This document shows, in pieces, positions 1 through 9,070 of a DNA stretch of 64,000 nt. How positions within the stretch are numbered: the first letter of the stretch is position 1; each line of letters opens with the position of its first letter. The position numbers and the translations under genes are program-made. The notes beneath the pieces are model-generated. The model was not told where the DNA came from. It saw only the letters and a list, made by a program, of their open reading frames with translations, and did not search any database. Source of the stretch: Pyrinomonadaceae bacterium (lineage in GTDB: Bacteria > Acidobacteriota > Blastocatellia > Pyrinomonadales > Pyrinomonadaceae); contig JAJQRF010000010.1 in the NCBI GenBank assembly GCA_021228405.1, positions 1 through 64,000 of the forward strand, given 5' to 3'.

Positions 1-2223
1 ATACCAGACAAAATTCGACGGACGAAACACGCCGATGTCGGCACGACCGTCACCGTCGAAATCGAAACGTGTGCGGAACGGCATCACGGTGTTATTTAAT
101 CTTGCAACACCTAGTTTCGTGACGTTATTGACAGTGACAAACTCTCCGGCGACGAGAACTTTTCCGTCGGCTTGAAGATTAATGTCTAAAACCAACCCGT
201 CGGCTGTAGCGTTAAAAGTTGAATCGCGCGAACCATCAACATTAAGTCTTGCCAGTCGTTGCTGCAACGTGCCACCGACATTCGTGAAAGAGCCGCCAAT
301 CAAAACCTTGCCGTTCGATTGAGCTTTGACTGTTTGAACAACATTATCGACGCTTTGCGCAAATCCGGTGTCAAGACTTCCGTCTGAATTCAATCTGGCG
401 ACTTTATTGCACTGCGGATTACCGTTAATACTCCCGAAAGCACCGCCGATAATGATTTTTCCGTCCGTCTGCAGGTCCACATCGTAAATACCCGCGTCGG
501 CATCGGGGCTGAATGTGTTATCGAGTGTGCCGTCCGAATTGAAACGTGCAATCCTGTTGCGCGGAGAGCCCGAAATTTGTGTAAATTCGCCGACGATAAT
601 GATTTTGCCGTCCGGTTGAACCAAAACTCTGAAAACACGTCCATTGGGCGACTGATTTAAACTCGTATCCTGCGAACCATTCGCATTCAAACGCGAAAAG
701 ATCGGTGCGCCACCGAAAACCTCACCGACAATAATTATTTTGCCGTCCGTTTGCAATGCAAGATCATAGACAGCCGAGGATGCACTAAGGGTCGGATTAA
801 AGCTCGTGTCGCGTGTCCCGTTCGGATTCATCCGCGCTACTACCGCATAGTTGCTGAATGACACCAGAAGTTTACCGTCAGGCTGTTCGACCAATTGATG
901 AACGACAGGGTTAAAACCAAACTGTGTATTGAAAAAAGCGACAAATGAAGTGTCAACCTTTCCGTCGGGATTCAATCGTGCAAGAGATCGACTCTGATAA
1001 CCGTTTATCGTTGAAAACTCGCCTGCAACATATATCTTTCCGTTAGATGCAACGGTCGTTTTGCGAATCTTTTGAGCGAGAGCTTTTTGAATGTAAAAAT
1101 CCGGCACCTGCGAGCCGTCGGGATTGAGAGCTATATATGTAACTTGTAATTGATCCGTACTATAAAAAAAGCCTCCAAGCATTATTCTGCCGCCGCCGAT
1201 GATTTCTGCCCTGATTCCGGCAACATTTTCGACCCTGCCTGTATAGTTAAAGGAAGTATCGAGCGAACCGTCTGCATTCAGACGCGCCACTTTAGGCTTG
1301 GTAACGCCGTTATAACTGTCAAACCCACCCGTAATTATGATCTTTCCGTTGGGCAATACTTCCATATCATTAAGGAACGCATTAACTCCCGAACCGCCCG
1401 CATTAAAGGTCTGATCGAGCGAGCCGTCAGGATTAATCCGGGCGATGCCGCCGACGAACACGCTATTTACAGTAGAGAAATTTCCGGCAATCAACAGCTT
1501 TCCATCGGGCAAAGCTACCATTTTACGGACAGGGTTGCCCACATTAACCTGCGAAAAACTAGTGTCGCGTGTGCCGTCGGCGTTATGTCTGTAAAGATAA
1601 TTGAATGCAAACCCCGCACTGACGTAAACTTTGCCATCCGGCAATCCTAAGATGCTCCGCGCAGGCTCAAAATAAGGTTGATAATTGAACGTTTGGTCGG
1701 GAAAGCCGTTAGCATCGAATTTATAAACCGTTCCAATAAAGAAACTATCGTCCGGCTGAACGAAAATTTCTTCTCCATATTGCGGCAGAGGTGTTGCGAT
1801 ATAGTTAAAAGTCGTATCGAGTGAACCGTCGGGATTGAGCCGCGCAATATCTTCATATTGAGAGTTTTCAACTCTAAAATCGCCGCAGAGCAGGATTTTA
1901 CCGTTAGACTGCAAGCCGAAATTAAAAACTCTGCCTGTTTCTAAACGCGGCGCACGAAAGGAAGTATCAACGGTTCCGTCAGGATTGAAACGGGAAATTC
2001 CTTGCGCGGCGATGCCGTTGTTGACTCCGAATTCATATAATGCGACCAGCAGTTTCCCGTCCGGTTGAGCTTTTATTATCGGAGTTTCGCTATATCCGGG
2101 CAGTTGATAGGCGGCGGCATTAAACCCCGTATCGATCCCACCTGCTGCCCAAATTGTAGTGGTTAAAAAGACCAGAAGTGAAATAACCTTTAACCAGGAT
2201 TTACTTTTAAGAATCAAACTCAT
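1..2223 (-). CDS. Secreted delta-60 repeat protein, C-terminus cut by window edge
   Basis: The frame is open from an ATG at 2223 to base 1 (741 codons, no stop), so the C-terminus lies outside the window. An AAAGGAAA ribosome binding site precedes the start. Residues 1-31 form a signal peptide (MSLILKSKSWLKVISLLVFL and following, ending near WAAGG). The mature part holds about 13 repeats of 50-60 residues, each with a variant of RLNPDGSLDTSFN and a QxDGKILxxG strand; this is the delta-60 / beta-propeller repeat family. The last visible residues, RFDFDGDGRADIGVFRPS, match the FG-GAP/VCBS-like segment that often closes such proteins in Acidobacteria. A cell-surface or secreted adhesion or scaffold role is inferred; no enzyme motif is seen. 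Confidence 0.85.
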   Translation of the reverse strand, partial: MSLILKSKSWLKVISLLVFLTTTIWAAGGIDTGFNAAAYQLPGYSETPIIKAQPDGKLLVALYEFGVNNGIAAQGISRFNPDGTVDTSFRAPRLETGRVFNFGLQSNGKILLCGDFRVENSQYEDIARLNPDGSLDTTFNYIATPLPQYGEEIFVQPDDSFFIGTVYKFDANGFPDQTFNYQPYFEPARSILGLPDGKVYVSAGFAFNYLYRHNADGTRDTSFSQVNVGNPVRKMVALPDGKLLIAGNFSTVNSVFVGGIARINPDGSLDQTFNAGGSGVNAFLNDMEVLPNGKIIITGGFDSYNGVTKPKVARLNADGSLDTSFNYTGRVENVAGIRAEIIGGGRIMLGGFFYSTDQLQVTYIALNPDGSQVPDFYIQKALAQKIRKTTVASNGKIYVAGEFSTINGYQSRSLARLNPDGKVDTSFVAFFNTQFGFNPVVHQLVEQPDGKLLVSFSNYAVVARMNPNGTRDTSFNPTLSASSAVYDLALQTDGKIIIVGEVFGGAPIFSRLNANGSQDTSLNQSPNGRVFRVLVQPDGKIIIVGEFTQISGSPRNRIARFNSDGTLDNTFSPDADAGIYDVDLQTDGKIIIGGAFGSINGNPQCNKVARLNSDGSLDTGFAQSVDNVVQTVKAQSNGKVLIGGSFTNVGGTLQQRLARLNVDGSRDSTFNATADGLVLDINLQADGKVLVAGEFVTVNNVTKLGVARLNNTVMPFRTRFDFDGDGRADIGVFRPSNFVWY

Positions 2224-2331
2224 ACTTTATTTCCTTTAATGATTGAAAGTTCGGGAGAAAAGCCTCTGCAGTAAGTTGTTACGACGAATTTATTTCTTAC
2301 AAGTATCTGGTTTTTCGCATAATTTTGCAAT

Positions 2332-2373
2332 AAAAAAATGAAGGACGATAAGATGCCGTCCTTCATTTTTTTT
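2332..2373 (-). terminator. Rho-independent terminator after the C25 peptidase gene
   Basis: TGAAGGACG (2339-2347) pairs perfectly with CGTCCTTCA (2357-2365). A-rich and T-rich tails on both sides extend the stem and give a T-run on either strand. It lies just beyond the stop of the leftward peptidase gene and could work in both directions. Confidence 0.8.
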
Positions 2374-2394
2374 CGATTATTATTTATGCTCGAT

Positions 2395-4968
2395 TTATCT
2401 TACTTTGAGCATCGGATCGCCCATCAAAGCCCACGATAAACGGACATCACGCCCGCCGACGATGACGCTTTTCGCATCTTTGATCAAATCGCCGATGCGC
2501 GGAATCGAACCTTCTCCGAGCTTCGTATAATAACGCGTTGCCATTACTTCCTGAATGTCGGGAGTCGTTAATCCCGTCGAAGCCCACGCCGCAACCGCAC
2601 CGCCGTTCGGATATTTAACCAGATATTCCGCCAAACTTTCGCGCATCGGGTTCGGATCGACGAAATATCCGTTCAAACAGGTCAACAAAGTAAAGGTCGA
2701 TAATCTGTTCGCGTTGGTCAATTGCGGAACGACGCTGTAACCGAAGAATGATGAATTCACCCAATCTTTCGCGTTTCCGTGTCCGGCATAATTGATGTTA
2801 TAACGACCGGTATTCATATCGTTAAGCAATAACGTTTGCGGATTCGGCATTTCACGACCGACAAAAGTTCTCGTCACGTTTGCCGGAAGAACGGCGGCAA
2901 GTCTTTGGCTCACACCCTGAAAATCGTAGCCGTTCGGCAGATCGTAGGCGAACAAGAATCCGCGGTCGAATCCCGATGACGACGTATCTTCAAAATTCAT
3001 CACTTTGCTCAGGATCGTCGTAACTTCCGACGGAGTTCTGACCGAAAGTCTTCCGACGGAGAGTTCGGCTAAACCGTCGTCGTTAAAGTCCGCGAGCGTT
3101 TCATCGCTTCCCGTTTCGGTGTAAACCGTATCGACCAACTTCGTCGGGATAAAGTTTAATTCGCCGAATCCTAAATAATTTTTCGGGTCAAAAGAGCTGT
3201 CGCCAACCAAAAGAACGTATTTCGGAGCGGTTTGCCAGTTGTCCTTTGCATATTGCAGAAAAGCGCGAATCGCCAGCGAGTAATTTTCGCCGTAGCTGTA
3301 TTCGTCGAAAATATCCGCAATATCGACGACTTCGACGGTAGTTCCCTGTCCGCGGCGGTAATTCGCCCAATTTTCCGATACGCCGACAAAATCCTTATGC
3401 GAAATTATCACCAACTCGGCATTGTGCGCAGGCGTTGAAAGGGTCGAAGGAACGTTCGGCACAATTGCGAACGGTTGTTTGATCGCCGAATCTTCGACCG
3501 CATACATCACTCTTCCACGATGCCCCGGAAGCGTCACATTGTAGGTGCTTCCGTTTTGAATCGGCTGTAAACCCGTAATGAAAGTCGGTTGATCGGGAAA
3601 TGAAAGGTCTAAAACCCGCACATTCGCCGACGAAAACCCGGTCAGAGTCGATTTTTTGTAATTATTCGTGTAAAAAGAAAGTTTGTTTTCCTGTGCCTGA
3701 TAAAAACGGTTGTAGTTGACCTTGATCGATTCGACCATCGACGTTCCGACCGTCGATCTGAGCACCAGCGTGTTTACACCTTCACGCAGATATTGTGTGG
3801 AAATACGATAGTTGCCGTTAATCATAAACGGACCGACACCCGTGATCGGGTCGAGCGTTTCGCCGTTTAGGACGACGATGACGTTGTGCAGGGTCGAGGT
3901 CAATCCCTGCAGGTTCAAATCGACCGTGCATTTCGGATTATTAAAATCGATGCCGTCAAGATTGAAGTTGATGGTTGTGGTCACGAAGGTCGCCACAACG
4001 GGTCCGAAAAAATTTTCGCTTTCGCCGTTCAGCAAATTACCCGTGTAATCGAGCCTGTCTTTTTTGACGAAAGTTTGATTGTAATTCGTCCCGACGACAT
4101 TTCCCAAAGGACGAAGAATGGTTGAGCCGATACGTTTCCCGGCATTTCCGCCCGCCACCAGATAGTAAACGTGCTTATCATTTTCCGTTGATTCGGTGCC
4201 GGTGCCGTAAAATTCAATAAATGTTCCGTTTTCACTTACGTTTATCGACTGTTCGACACCTTGCAGATAAAGTTTCCAGGTGGTCGGGTCGCTGTTAACG
4301 TTAAATCCGGCATTTTCAAGTTCGGTTCGTGTCACGCGGTAAAACCCATCGCTTTTCACGAAGATTTTCACACCCGGCATTGCCGCGATCATACGTTGCG
4401 TGTTGATGTCGGCTAACGACCCGTTGGCTTCGACGGTCGCTTTAATGTCCTTCGGTAAATTCAGATTATTTTTTTCGATAATTCCGTTTCGATTGTTGGC
4501 TCTTTGCAGGTAAAAATCCGCCGACTTGCCGTTGACTGTGCTCAAATCCGTTACCTGACGCGGAGAAATGATCTGCGAGGTTTGATTTTTGCCGTTAACG
4601 TCGATGCTTTGAATGTAATAGGTCGAACCCAAATCTCCGGTCGGGTCAAAGAATTCATAGCGGTTGCCGGAAGAATTTGCGGTGCCGTTCTTAAAAAACT
4701 CACCGCCGACAAATGAATTCGGAATCGCTTCGGTTTTTCCGTCCTTGATACGAAAAACGATGAAACCGACGGTTTTGGTTTCGACATTGGTTTTCCAATC
4801 GATCAAAACACCGTTACCGTCAAAAAATGCCTGCGGACTGTCAAATTCGACTCCGGTTTTGACGGTATTTTCGGCACGGCTGATGCGGGCTGATTTCTGG
4901 GCAGTTGCCGGAATGCTCAAGATAAACGCTAGACACAATACAGCAAATAAACTAATGGCTCTCTTCAT
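2395..4968 (-). CDS. Gingipain-type C25 family cysteine peptidase, secreted
   Basis: An 857-residue protein with a signal peptide (about residues 1-23, ending ATAQ). The N-terminal half is beta-rich and unassigned. Residues about 515-857 are the C25 (clan CD) catalytic domain: LLVGDSSFDP, the catalytic His in YAGHGN (H730) and the catalytic Cys in LLTCLNGYF (C764), followed by GGAVAAWASTG and the family ending LMGDPMLKV. It should cut after Arg or Lys like gingipains, but specificity cannot be read here. Unlike Porphyromonas gingipains there is no C-terminal adhesin or type IX sorting domain: the protein stops right after the catalytic domain. It stands alone, divergent from ggt. Confidence 0.88.
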   Translation of the reverse strand: MKRAISLFAVLCLAFILSIPATAQKSARISRAENTVKTGVEFDSPQAFFDGNGVLIDWKTNVETKTVGFIVFRIKDGKTEAIPNSFVGGEFFKNGTANSSGNRYEFFDPTGDLGSTYYIQSIDVNGKNQTSQIISPRQVTDLSTVNGKSADFYLQRANNRNGIIEKNNLNLPKDIKATVEANGSLADINTQRMIAAMPGVKIFVKSDGFYRVTRTELENAGFNVNSDPTTWKLYLQGVEQSINVSENGTFIEFYGTGTESTENDKHVYYLVAGGNAGKRIGSTILRPLGNVVGTNYNQTFVKKDRLDYTGNLLNGESENFFGPVVATFVTTTINFNLDGIDFNNPKCTVDLNLQGLTSTLHNVIVVLNGETLDPITGVGPFMINGNYRISTQYLREGVNTLVLRSTVGTSMVESIKVNYNRFYQAQENKLSFYTNNYKKSTLTGFSSANVRVLDLSFPDQPTFITGLQPIQNGSTYNVTLPGHRGRVMYAVEDSAIKQPFAIVPNVPSTLSTPAHNAELVIISHKDFVGVSENWANYRRGQGTTVEVVDIADIFDEYSYGENYSLAIRAFLQYAKDNWQTAPKYVLLVGDSSFDPKNYLGFGELNFIPTKLVDTVYTETGSDETLADFNDDGLAELSVGRLSVRTPSEVTTILSKVMNFEDTSSSGFDRGFLFAYDLPNGYDFQGVSQRLAAVLPANVTRTFVGREMPNPQTLLLNDMNTGRYNINYAGHGNAKDWVNSSFFGYSVVPQLTNANRLSTFTLLTCLNGYFVDPNPMRESLAEYLVKYPNGGAVAAWASTGLTTPDIQEVMATRYYTKLGEGSIPRIGDLIKDAKSVIVGGRDVRLSWALMGDPMLKVR

Positions 4969-5357
4969 ACAATATAAACTCCTTCTCCTTTCGTGGGTGA
5001 ACAGGCTAAAAAATTAGGGCAAATTAATTTGATGTTCCAAATTTACTATATTTTTGAACCTTTTGCCAAGAAAATTGTTTCAAAATATATAGAACTAAAC
5101 TATGCCTTTTTTCAGAATCTCTTTTTATTAATTGACTTTTATCTGAGATTTTTTTGCAGTATAGCTGAAAATGAGAGTTATAAACTGCAAACTCAAAGGT
5201 TATTTCTTTATTCAAAGTGTAGAAATCAAATAAAAAATTCACCTTTCACAAATTTTTCGATTTTTCGATACTTTGGGCTGTCCGAAGCGCGGCGCGGACT
5301 TTTTTATCATAACAATTTTCGCTTGTCTTACACAATATTTTTGCTAAAGTTTCAATT
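4969..5357. other. AT-rich intergenic region between divergent peptidase and ggt
   Basis: This 389-bp stretch must hold the promoters of the leftward C25 peptidase gene and the rightward ggt gene. It is clearly more AT-rich than the flanking genes, especially 5030-5270. No convincing gene, RNA or repeat is seen, and no promoter could be assigned with confidence. Confidence 0.5.
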
Positions 5358-7091
5358 ATGTCTATGAAACTTCTGAAAAAATTCTTTGCGTTCTTTACGT
5401 TAATCTCCCTGCTTGGCGTTTTTATTCCCGCAAATGGAAAAATATTTGCGGCTTGGGCTGAACCTGTCCGTGCGAAAAATGCGATGGTCGCGTCACAGCA
5501 CGAACTGGCTTCAAAGATCGGCGCGGACATAATGAAACGCGGCGGAAACGCGGTCGATGCGGCAATCGCGGTAGGGTTGGCGTTGGCGGTCGTTTATCCC
5601 GAAGCGGGCAACATCGGCGGCGGCGGTTTTATGCTGATTCGTTTCAAGGACGGACGGACGACCTCGATCGATTACCGCGAAATGGCTCCGAAAGCCGCGA
5701 ACCGCGATATTTTTATCGGCAAGGACGGCAAAGTGATTTCGGGCGAAGGCGGTTCGACCGTCGGCTATCGTGCTTCGGGCGTTCCCGGAACTCCGGCGGG
5801 ATTTGATTACGCTTTCAAAAAATACGGTTCGGGCAAACTGAAATGGTCGGAACTCGTTGCACCTGCAAGAAAACTGGCGCAGGACGGCTACGTTTTATCT
5901 TACCGGCTTGCCGAACTTTTCAAGGCGTATAAAAACAATCTCGAAAAATATGCCGACAGCAAAAAGATTTTCCTGAACGGCGGAAAATATTACGCGGAAG
6001 GCGATCTTTTCAAACAGCCCGAACTCGCGCAGACGCTTTCGCGCATCGAACAGCAGGGCGCAACCGAATTTTACACGGGCAAAACCGCACAGCTTATCGC
6101 CGCCGATATGAAAGCGAACAACGGCTTAATCACGCTCGAAGATTTGAAAAATTACAAACCGAAGGAACGCGTTCCGCTCAAAGGAAATTATCGCGGACAC
6201 GAAGTCATCACAATGCCGCCGCCGAGTTCGGGCGGACTCGTAATGTTACAAGTTCTCGAAATGCTCGAACCTTACGACATCAAAAAAATGACGTATAATT
6301 CGGCGGAAAAATATCACGTTTTAGCCGAAGCCCTGCGCCGTTCGTTTGCCGATCGCGCCGAGTTTATGGCTGACCCCGATTTTGCCGAGGTTCCCGTTAA
6401 TAAATTGCTCGATGCCGATTATCTTTCGGCTCGCGGAAAAACCATCGATCTGAAAAAGGCTTCGTCGAGCCGCGACATCGGACACGGTAAAATCATCGGC
6501 AACGAACCGATGGACACGACGCATTACACGGTCGTCGATGCCGAGGGAAACGTCGTTTCAAACACTTACACGATCAACGATCTTTACGGTTCGGCGGTGA
6601 CGGCGAAAGGAACGGGCGTTTTGCTGAACGACGAAATGGACGATTTCGCGGCGCGCCCCGGAACGCCGAATCTTTTCGGGCTGATCCAGGGCGAACGCAA
6701 CAAGGTCGAAGGCGGCAAACGTCCGCTTTCTTCGATGACCCCGACAATCGTGATGCAAAAGGACGGAAAACCCTGGTTTGCGGTCGGCGCGCGCGGCGGT
6801 CCGCGCATCATCACGGCGGTTTTGCAGACGGTCATCAATATGATCGACCACGATATGAACATCCAGCAGGCGATGGACGCGCCGCGCATTCATCACCAAT
6901 GGTTTCCCGACGAAATCCGCGCCGAACCTTACGGAATGTCGCCCGACACGCAGAGAATTTTAGAATCGATGGGGCATAAATTTGGAAACGTCGGATATAA
7001 CGCGAGCGCGACGGGTATCGAAATCGACGAAAAGGGTGTCCGGCTCGGCGCGATCGATTCGCGCAGCGACGGGCTGGCTTTCGGTTATTGA
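5358..7091 (+). CDS. ggt: Gamma-glutamyltransferase (glutathione hydrolase)
   Basis: A 577-residue Ntn-hydrolase of the usual GGT length, with a signal peptide over residues 1-35. It cleaves gamma-glutamyl bonds of glutathione-like compounds in the periplasm or outside the cell. Visible hallmarks: ASxxxxASxIGADIMKRGGNAVDAA near the N-terminus, the self-cleavage site before T387 in DTTHYTVVD (T387 becomes the nucleophile at the N-terminus of the small subunit), NTYTIN after it, and RPLSSMTPTIV in the small subunit. ATG at 5358 and a second in-frame ATG at 5364 are equally possible; no strong ribosome binding site separates them. It appears to be monocistronic. Confidence 0.95.
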   Translation: MSMKLLKKFFAFFTLISLLGVFIPANGKIFAAWAEPVRAKNAMVASQHELASKIGADIMKRGGNAVDAAIAVGLALAVVYPEAGNIGGGGFMLIRFKDGRTTSIDYREMAPKAANRDIFIGKDGKVISGEGGSTVGYRASGVPGTPAGFDYAFKKYGSGKLKWSELVAPARKLAQDGYVLSYRLAELFKAYKNNLEKYADSKKIFLNGGKYYAEGDLFKQPELAQTLSRIEQQGATEFYTGKTAQLIAADMKANNGLITLEDLKNYKPKERVPLKGNYRGHEVITMPPPSSGGLVMLQVLEMLEPYDIKKMTYNSAEKYHVLAEALRRSFADRAEFMADPDFAEVPVNKLLDADYLSARGKTIDLKKASSSRDIGHGKIIGNEPMDTTHYTVVDAEGNVVSNTYTINDLYGSAVTAKGTGVLLNDEMDDFAARPGTPNLFGLIQGERNKVEGGKRPLSSMTPTIVMQKDGKPWFAVGARGGPRIITAVLQTVINMIDHDMNIQQAMDAPRIHHQWFPDEIRAEPYGMSPDTQRILESMGHKFGNVGYNASATGIEIDEKGVRLGAIDSRSDGLAFGY

Positions 7092-7107
7092 TAAATGATC
7101 TTATTTT

Positions 7108-7198
7108 GAACGCGAATCGGGCGGATTTGGCGAATTTTACGGATTAAGCATAAAATAAATCCGTTAAAATTCGCCCGATTCGTCCGATTCGCGTTCCA
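7108..7198. repeat. Intergenic palindrome, GAACGCGAATCGG family
   Basis: Left arm begins GAACGCGAATCGGGCGG and right arm, read on the other strand, begins GGAACGCGAATCGGACG; both continue with CGAATTTTA and ACGGATT. The pair forms an imperfect hairpin of about 40 bp per arm downstream of ggt. A second, more diverged member lies at 12609-12698. It may act as a terminator for ggt. Confidence 0.75.
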
Positions 7199-7221
7199 AT
7201 TTATAAGTTGATTTAAAGGTT

Positions 7222-7923
7222 ATGTTCAAATTTCCCGAAAACATTAATGAAATAGTTGAAATTCCGATTCTTCTGCACGAAAAGGTTTTGCTTCCCTTTA
7301 TGACATTGGATATTTCGATTAAACATCCGAAAAATTTACAGCTCGTCAGCGACATCGAATTCGGCGACCGTTATCTGGGGATGATGTGGCGCAAATTGAG
7401 AAAACCCGAAACGAATCTGCCGAGCGTCGGCGACATCGGCTGTATCGGCGAAATTACCGAAAACGACGGAAACGGGAAACTGAAAATCGAAGGCTTGGCG
7501 CGTTTCCGCGTGACCGAATTCGTCGCAACCGACAACCCTTATCCTGTCGCAAAAATCACATTATTTGAAGAAGAAGCGGGCGAGATCGAGATGGAAGAAG
7601 AAGATGCTCTGCGGGAACTCACGAACGAAACTTTTTTGAAACTGAAACAAGGCATCGGCATCTGGTTCAAAAACTTGGGTTTGAAAAGTAATTTTCCCGA
7701 AATTCAGCCGAATCCCTTTCCCGCTTCGTTTCTGAACGGGCAACTCTTCAGTTTCGGGCAGGAAGAACTTTACGAAATGCAGAAAATGACTTCCGCTCGT
7801 CAACGGCTCGAATACGCTCTCGAATGGATGACCGGCTTCGTAAAATCGGCGCAAAACGTCGCCAATAAACAGAAATTCCTCGTTCCCTACAAAGACCTTA
7901 GCAAAAACCCGAAGCTTAATTAA
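7222..7923 (+). CDS. LON substrate-binding domain protein
   Basis: A 233-residue cytoplasmic protein made almost entirely of the N-terminal, PUA-like substrate-binding domain of Lon protease (PF02190 family). It starts with the family pattern IPILLHEKVLLPFMTLDISI, then GDRYLGMMWR and GCIGEITENDGNGKLKIEGLARFRV. A helical part follows (about 115-220). The AAA+ and peptidase domains of Lon are absent, so it is a stand-alone LON domain protein; such proteins are widespread and mostly of unknown role. Start at ATG 7222. The stop codon is followed directly by a heptamer palindrome. Confidence 0.85.
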   Translation: MFKFPENINEIVEIPILLHEKVLLPFMTLDISIKHPKNLQLVSDIEFGDRYLGMMWRKLRKPETNLPSVGDIGCIGEITENDGNGKLKIEGLARFRVTEFVATDNPYPVAKITLFEEEAGEIEMEEEDALRELTNETFLKLKQGIGIWFKNLGLKSNFPEIQPNPFPASFLNGQLFSFGQEELYEMQKMTSARQRLEYALEWMTGFVKSAQNVANKQKFLVPYKDLSKNPKLN

Positions 7924-7925
7924 TA

Positions 7926-8017
7926 AGGGATAAGTGATAACGGATAGTTGATTGCGGATAGAGAAAAATACTATCACTTATCAACTATCCGTTATCAACT
8001 ATCCGTTATCACTTATC
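7926..8017. repeat. Heptamer-repeat palindrome (GATAACGGATAGTT type)
   Basis: The left arm (7927-7961) and right arm (7971-8016) share a 24-bp perfect inverted match, then diverge. Each arm is built of 7-bp words such as GATAACG, GATAGTT and GATAAGT. It starts 3 bp after the stop of the LON-domain gene and can form a long hairpin. Confidence 0.85.
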
Positions 8018-8041
8018 TAATCTTTCCATTTCGATATTAAA

Positions 8042-8272
8042 AATAATAGTCGGGATAAAATACTTATCCTTAGGGATTTATAAATTATCTTTTGGAATAA
8101 ATGTTTTGTTCTGACGAATAATTATTCAAACATAAAGAGTAAATATTACATTCTTTATGTTTATTGATTTGTTCTTTAGAATAAATATTAAATTAACAGG
8201 GATATTATCTTGCATATATAGGTTAAATATTTTATTCTGCCGGAAAAATGTTTTATCCCGACTACTATTATT
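8042..8272. repeat. Ten-unit 21-bp near-palindrome array with outer inverted repeats
   Basis: Units begin at 8053, 8074, 8095, 8116, 8137, 8158, 8179, 8200, 8221 and 8242, exactly 21 bp apart. Column-wise consensus is about GGATAAATATTTTATTCT; the ideal core GAATAAA-TAT-TTTATTC is a 7-3-7 palindrome. Position 1 is G in 9 of 10 units and position 4 is T in 9 of 10. The array is bounded by an inverted repeat: AATAATAGTCGGGATAAAA (8042-8060) and its near complement at 8251-8272. It ends 15 bp before the start codon of the next gene, leaving room for the GGAG ribosome binding site at 8274-8277. Confidence 0.85.
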
Positions 8273-8287
8273 TGGAGTGAGAGTAAT

Positions 8288-8986
8288 ATGCCGAGAATTA
8301 TTCCGCAAAGTAAATTTAAAAAGGTCGAGTTTTTGACCTTGTTCAAGACAAAGTTTCAGTCCGAAGGCGAGAGTTTGAGTTTTAGTTCGGATGAGATCGA
8401 AACCGCCGTGATTGCTTGTGAAACCATCATTTATTCCATAAAACTGGCAGATTTCGCAAAGGCATTTTCAAAGTCCTGCACCACTTTTAAGGAATCGAAA
8501 ACGAAAGGACTAATCAAAACCGAAACGGGCGGAACAATACCGACTTTTTCCGCGCCCGAACCGCCTGCCGTTATCTATAAAGGAAACGCGGTCGGCTATT
8601 TGCAGAAAATTTTCAAAAGAATAAAGGCACAGCCCGATTATTCGGAAGGTGTCGGGCTGAATCTGGGCATCATTCCGCCGAAATCCGCACCGCTTAACTT
8701 GCGCGAAGCCGCGCCGAAAGGATTGAAAATTCAATCGTTGTCGAACAGCGTTGTGCGGATAGACTGGCGCAAAGGAAAATTTGACGGCGTGATCGTAAAG
8801 TCGCAATTTTTGGGCGAAATCCAATGGTTTGAAATCGGACGCGATATTTACTCGCCGTTCATCGACACGCGTCCGCCGCGCGAAGCCGGAAAACCCGAAG
8901 TCCGCCGTTATCAGCTTTATTATATGCTCGACGATAAAGCCGTCGGCGAACCATCCGCGATTTTGGAAACGGCAACAAAACCTTAA
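8288..8986 (+). CDS. Unrecognised 232-residue protein behind a 21-bp repeat array
   Basis: I do not recognise this protein. It has no signal peptide and no membrane segment, so it is probably cytoplasmic. The N-terminal half (1-105) is helical and mixed. The C-terminal part (about 140-232) alternates strand-like segments (VVRIDWRKGKFDGVIVKSQ, RYQLYYMLDDKAVGEPS) in a way that resembles a fibronectin type III-like sandwich. Start at ATG 8288, with GGAG at 8274-8277. The 231 bp in front are a phased array of near-palindromes, which hints at unusual transcriptional control. It converges on the zinc-ribbon gene pair and is separated from it by a heptamer palindrome. Confidence 0.7.
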   Translation: MPRIIPQSKFKKVEFLTLFKTKFQSEGESLSFSSDEIETAVIACETIIYSIKLADFAKAFSKSCTTFKESKTKGLIKTETGGTIPTFSAPEPPAVIYKGNAVGYLQKIFKRIKAQPDYSEGVGLNLGIIPPKSAPLNLREAAPKGLKIQSLSNSVVRIDWRKGKFDGVIVKSQFLGEIQWFEIGRDIYSPFIDTRPPREAGKPEVRRYQLYYMLDDKAVGEPSAILETATKP

Positions 8987-9070
8987 TAGTGGATAGTGGA
9001 TAGTTGATAGTTGATAGTTGATAATTAATACAATCCACTATCCACTATCCACTATCCACTATCCACTATC
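8985..9070. repeat. Heptamer-repeat palindrome (GGATAGT type) between convergent genes
   Basis: The left arm has GGATAGT, GGATAGT, TGATAGT, TGATAGT, TGATAAT; the right arm has the complement, ATCCACT repeated five times, then a T-run (9071-9076). Loop about 6-8 nt. The right arm also encodes the last residues (DSG) and the TAG stop of the leftward zinc-ribbon gene. It probably ends transcription from both sides. Confidence 0.9.

Noticed and set aside
1150-1650. 166-codon + strand frame opposite the delta-60 protein
   Set aside because: The minus strand reads a regular repeat protein without interruption; the + frame is a by-product of the repeats.
8126-8308. 60-codon minus strand frame across the 21-bp array
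   Set aside because: It is an AT-rich frame through non-coding repeats with no ribosome binding site, overlapping the start of the 8288 gene.
7926-9070. CRISPR array suggested by regular short repeats
   Set aside because: Units are 7 or 21 bp without unique spacers, the arms are inverted, and no cas gene is in the window.
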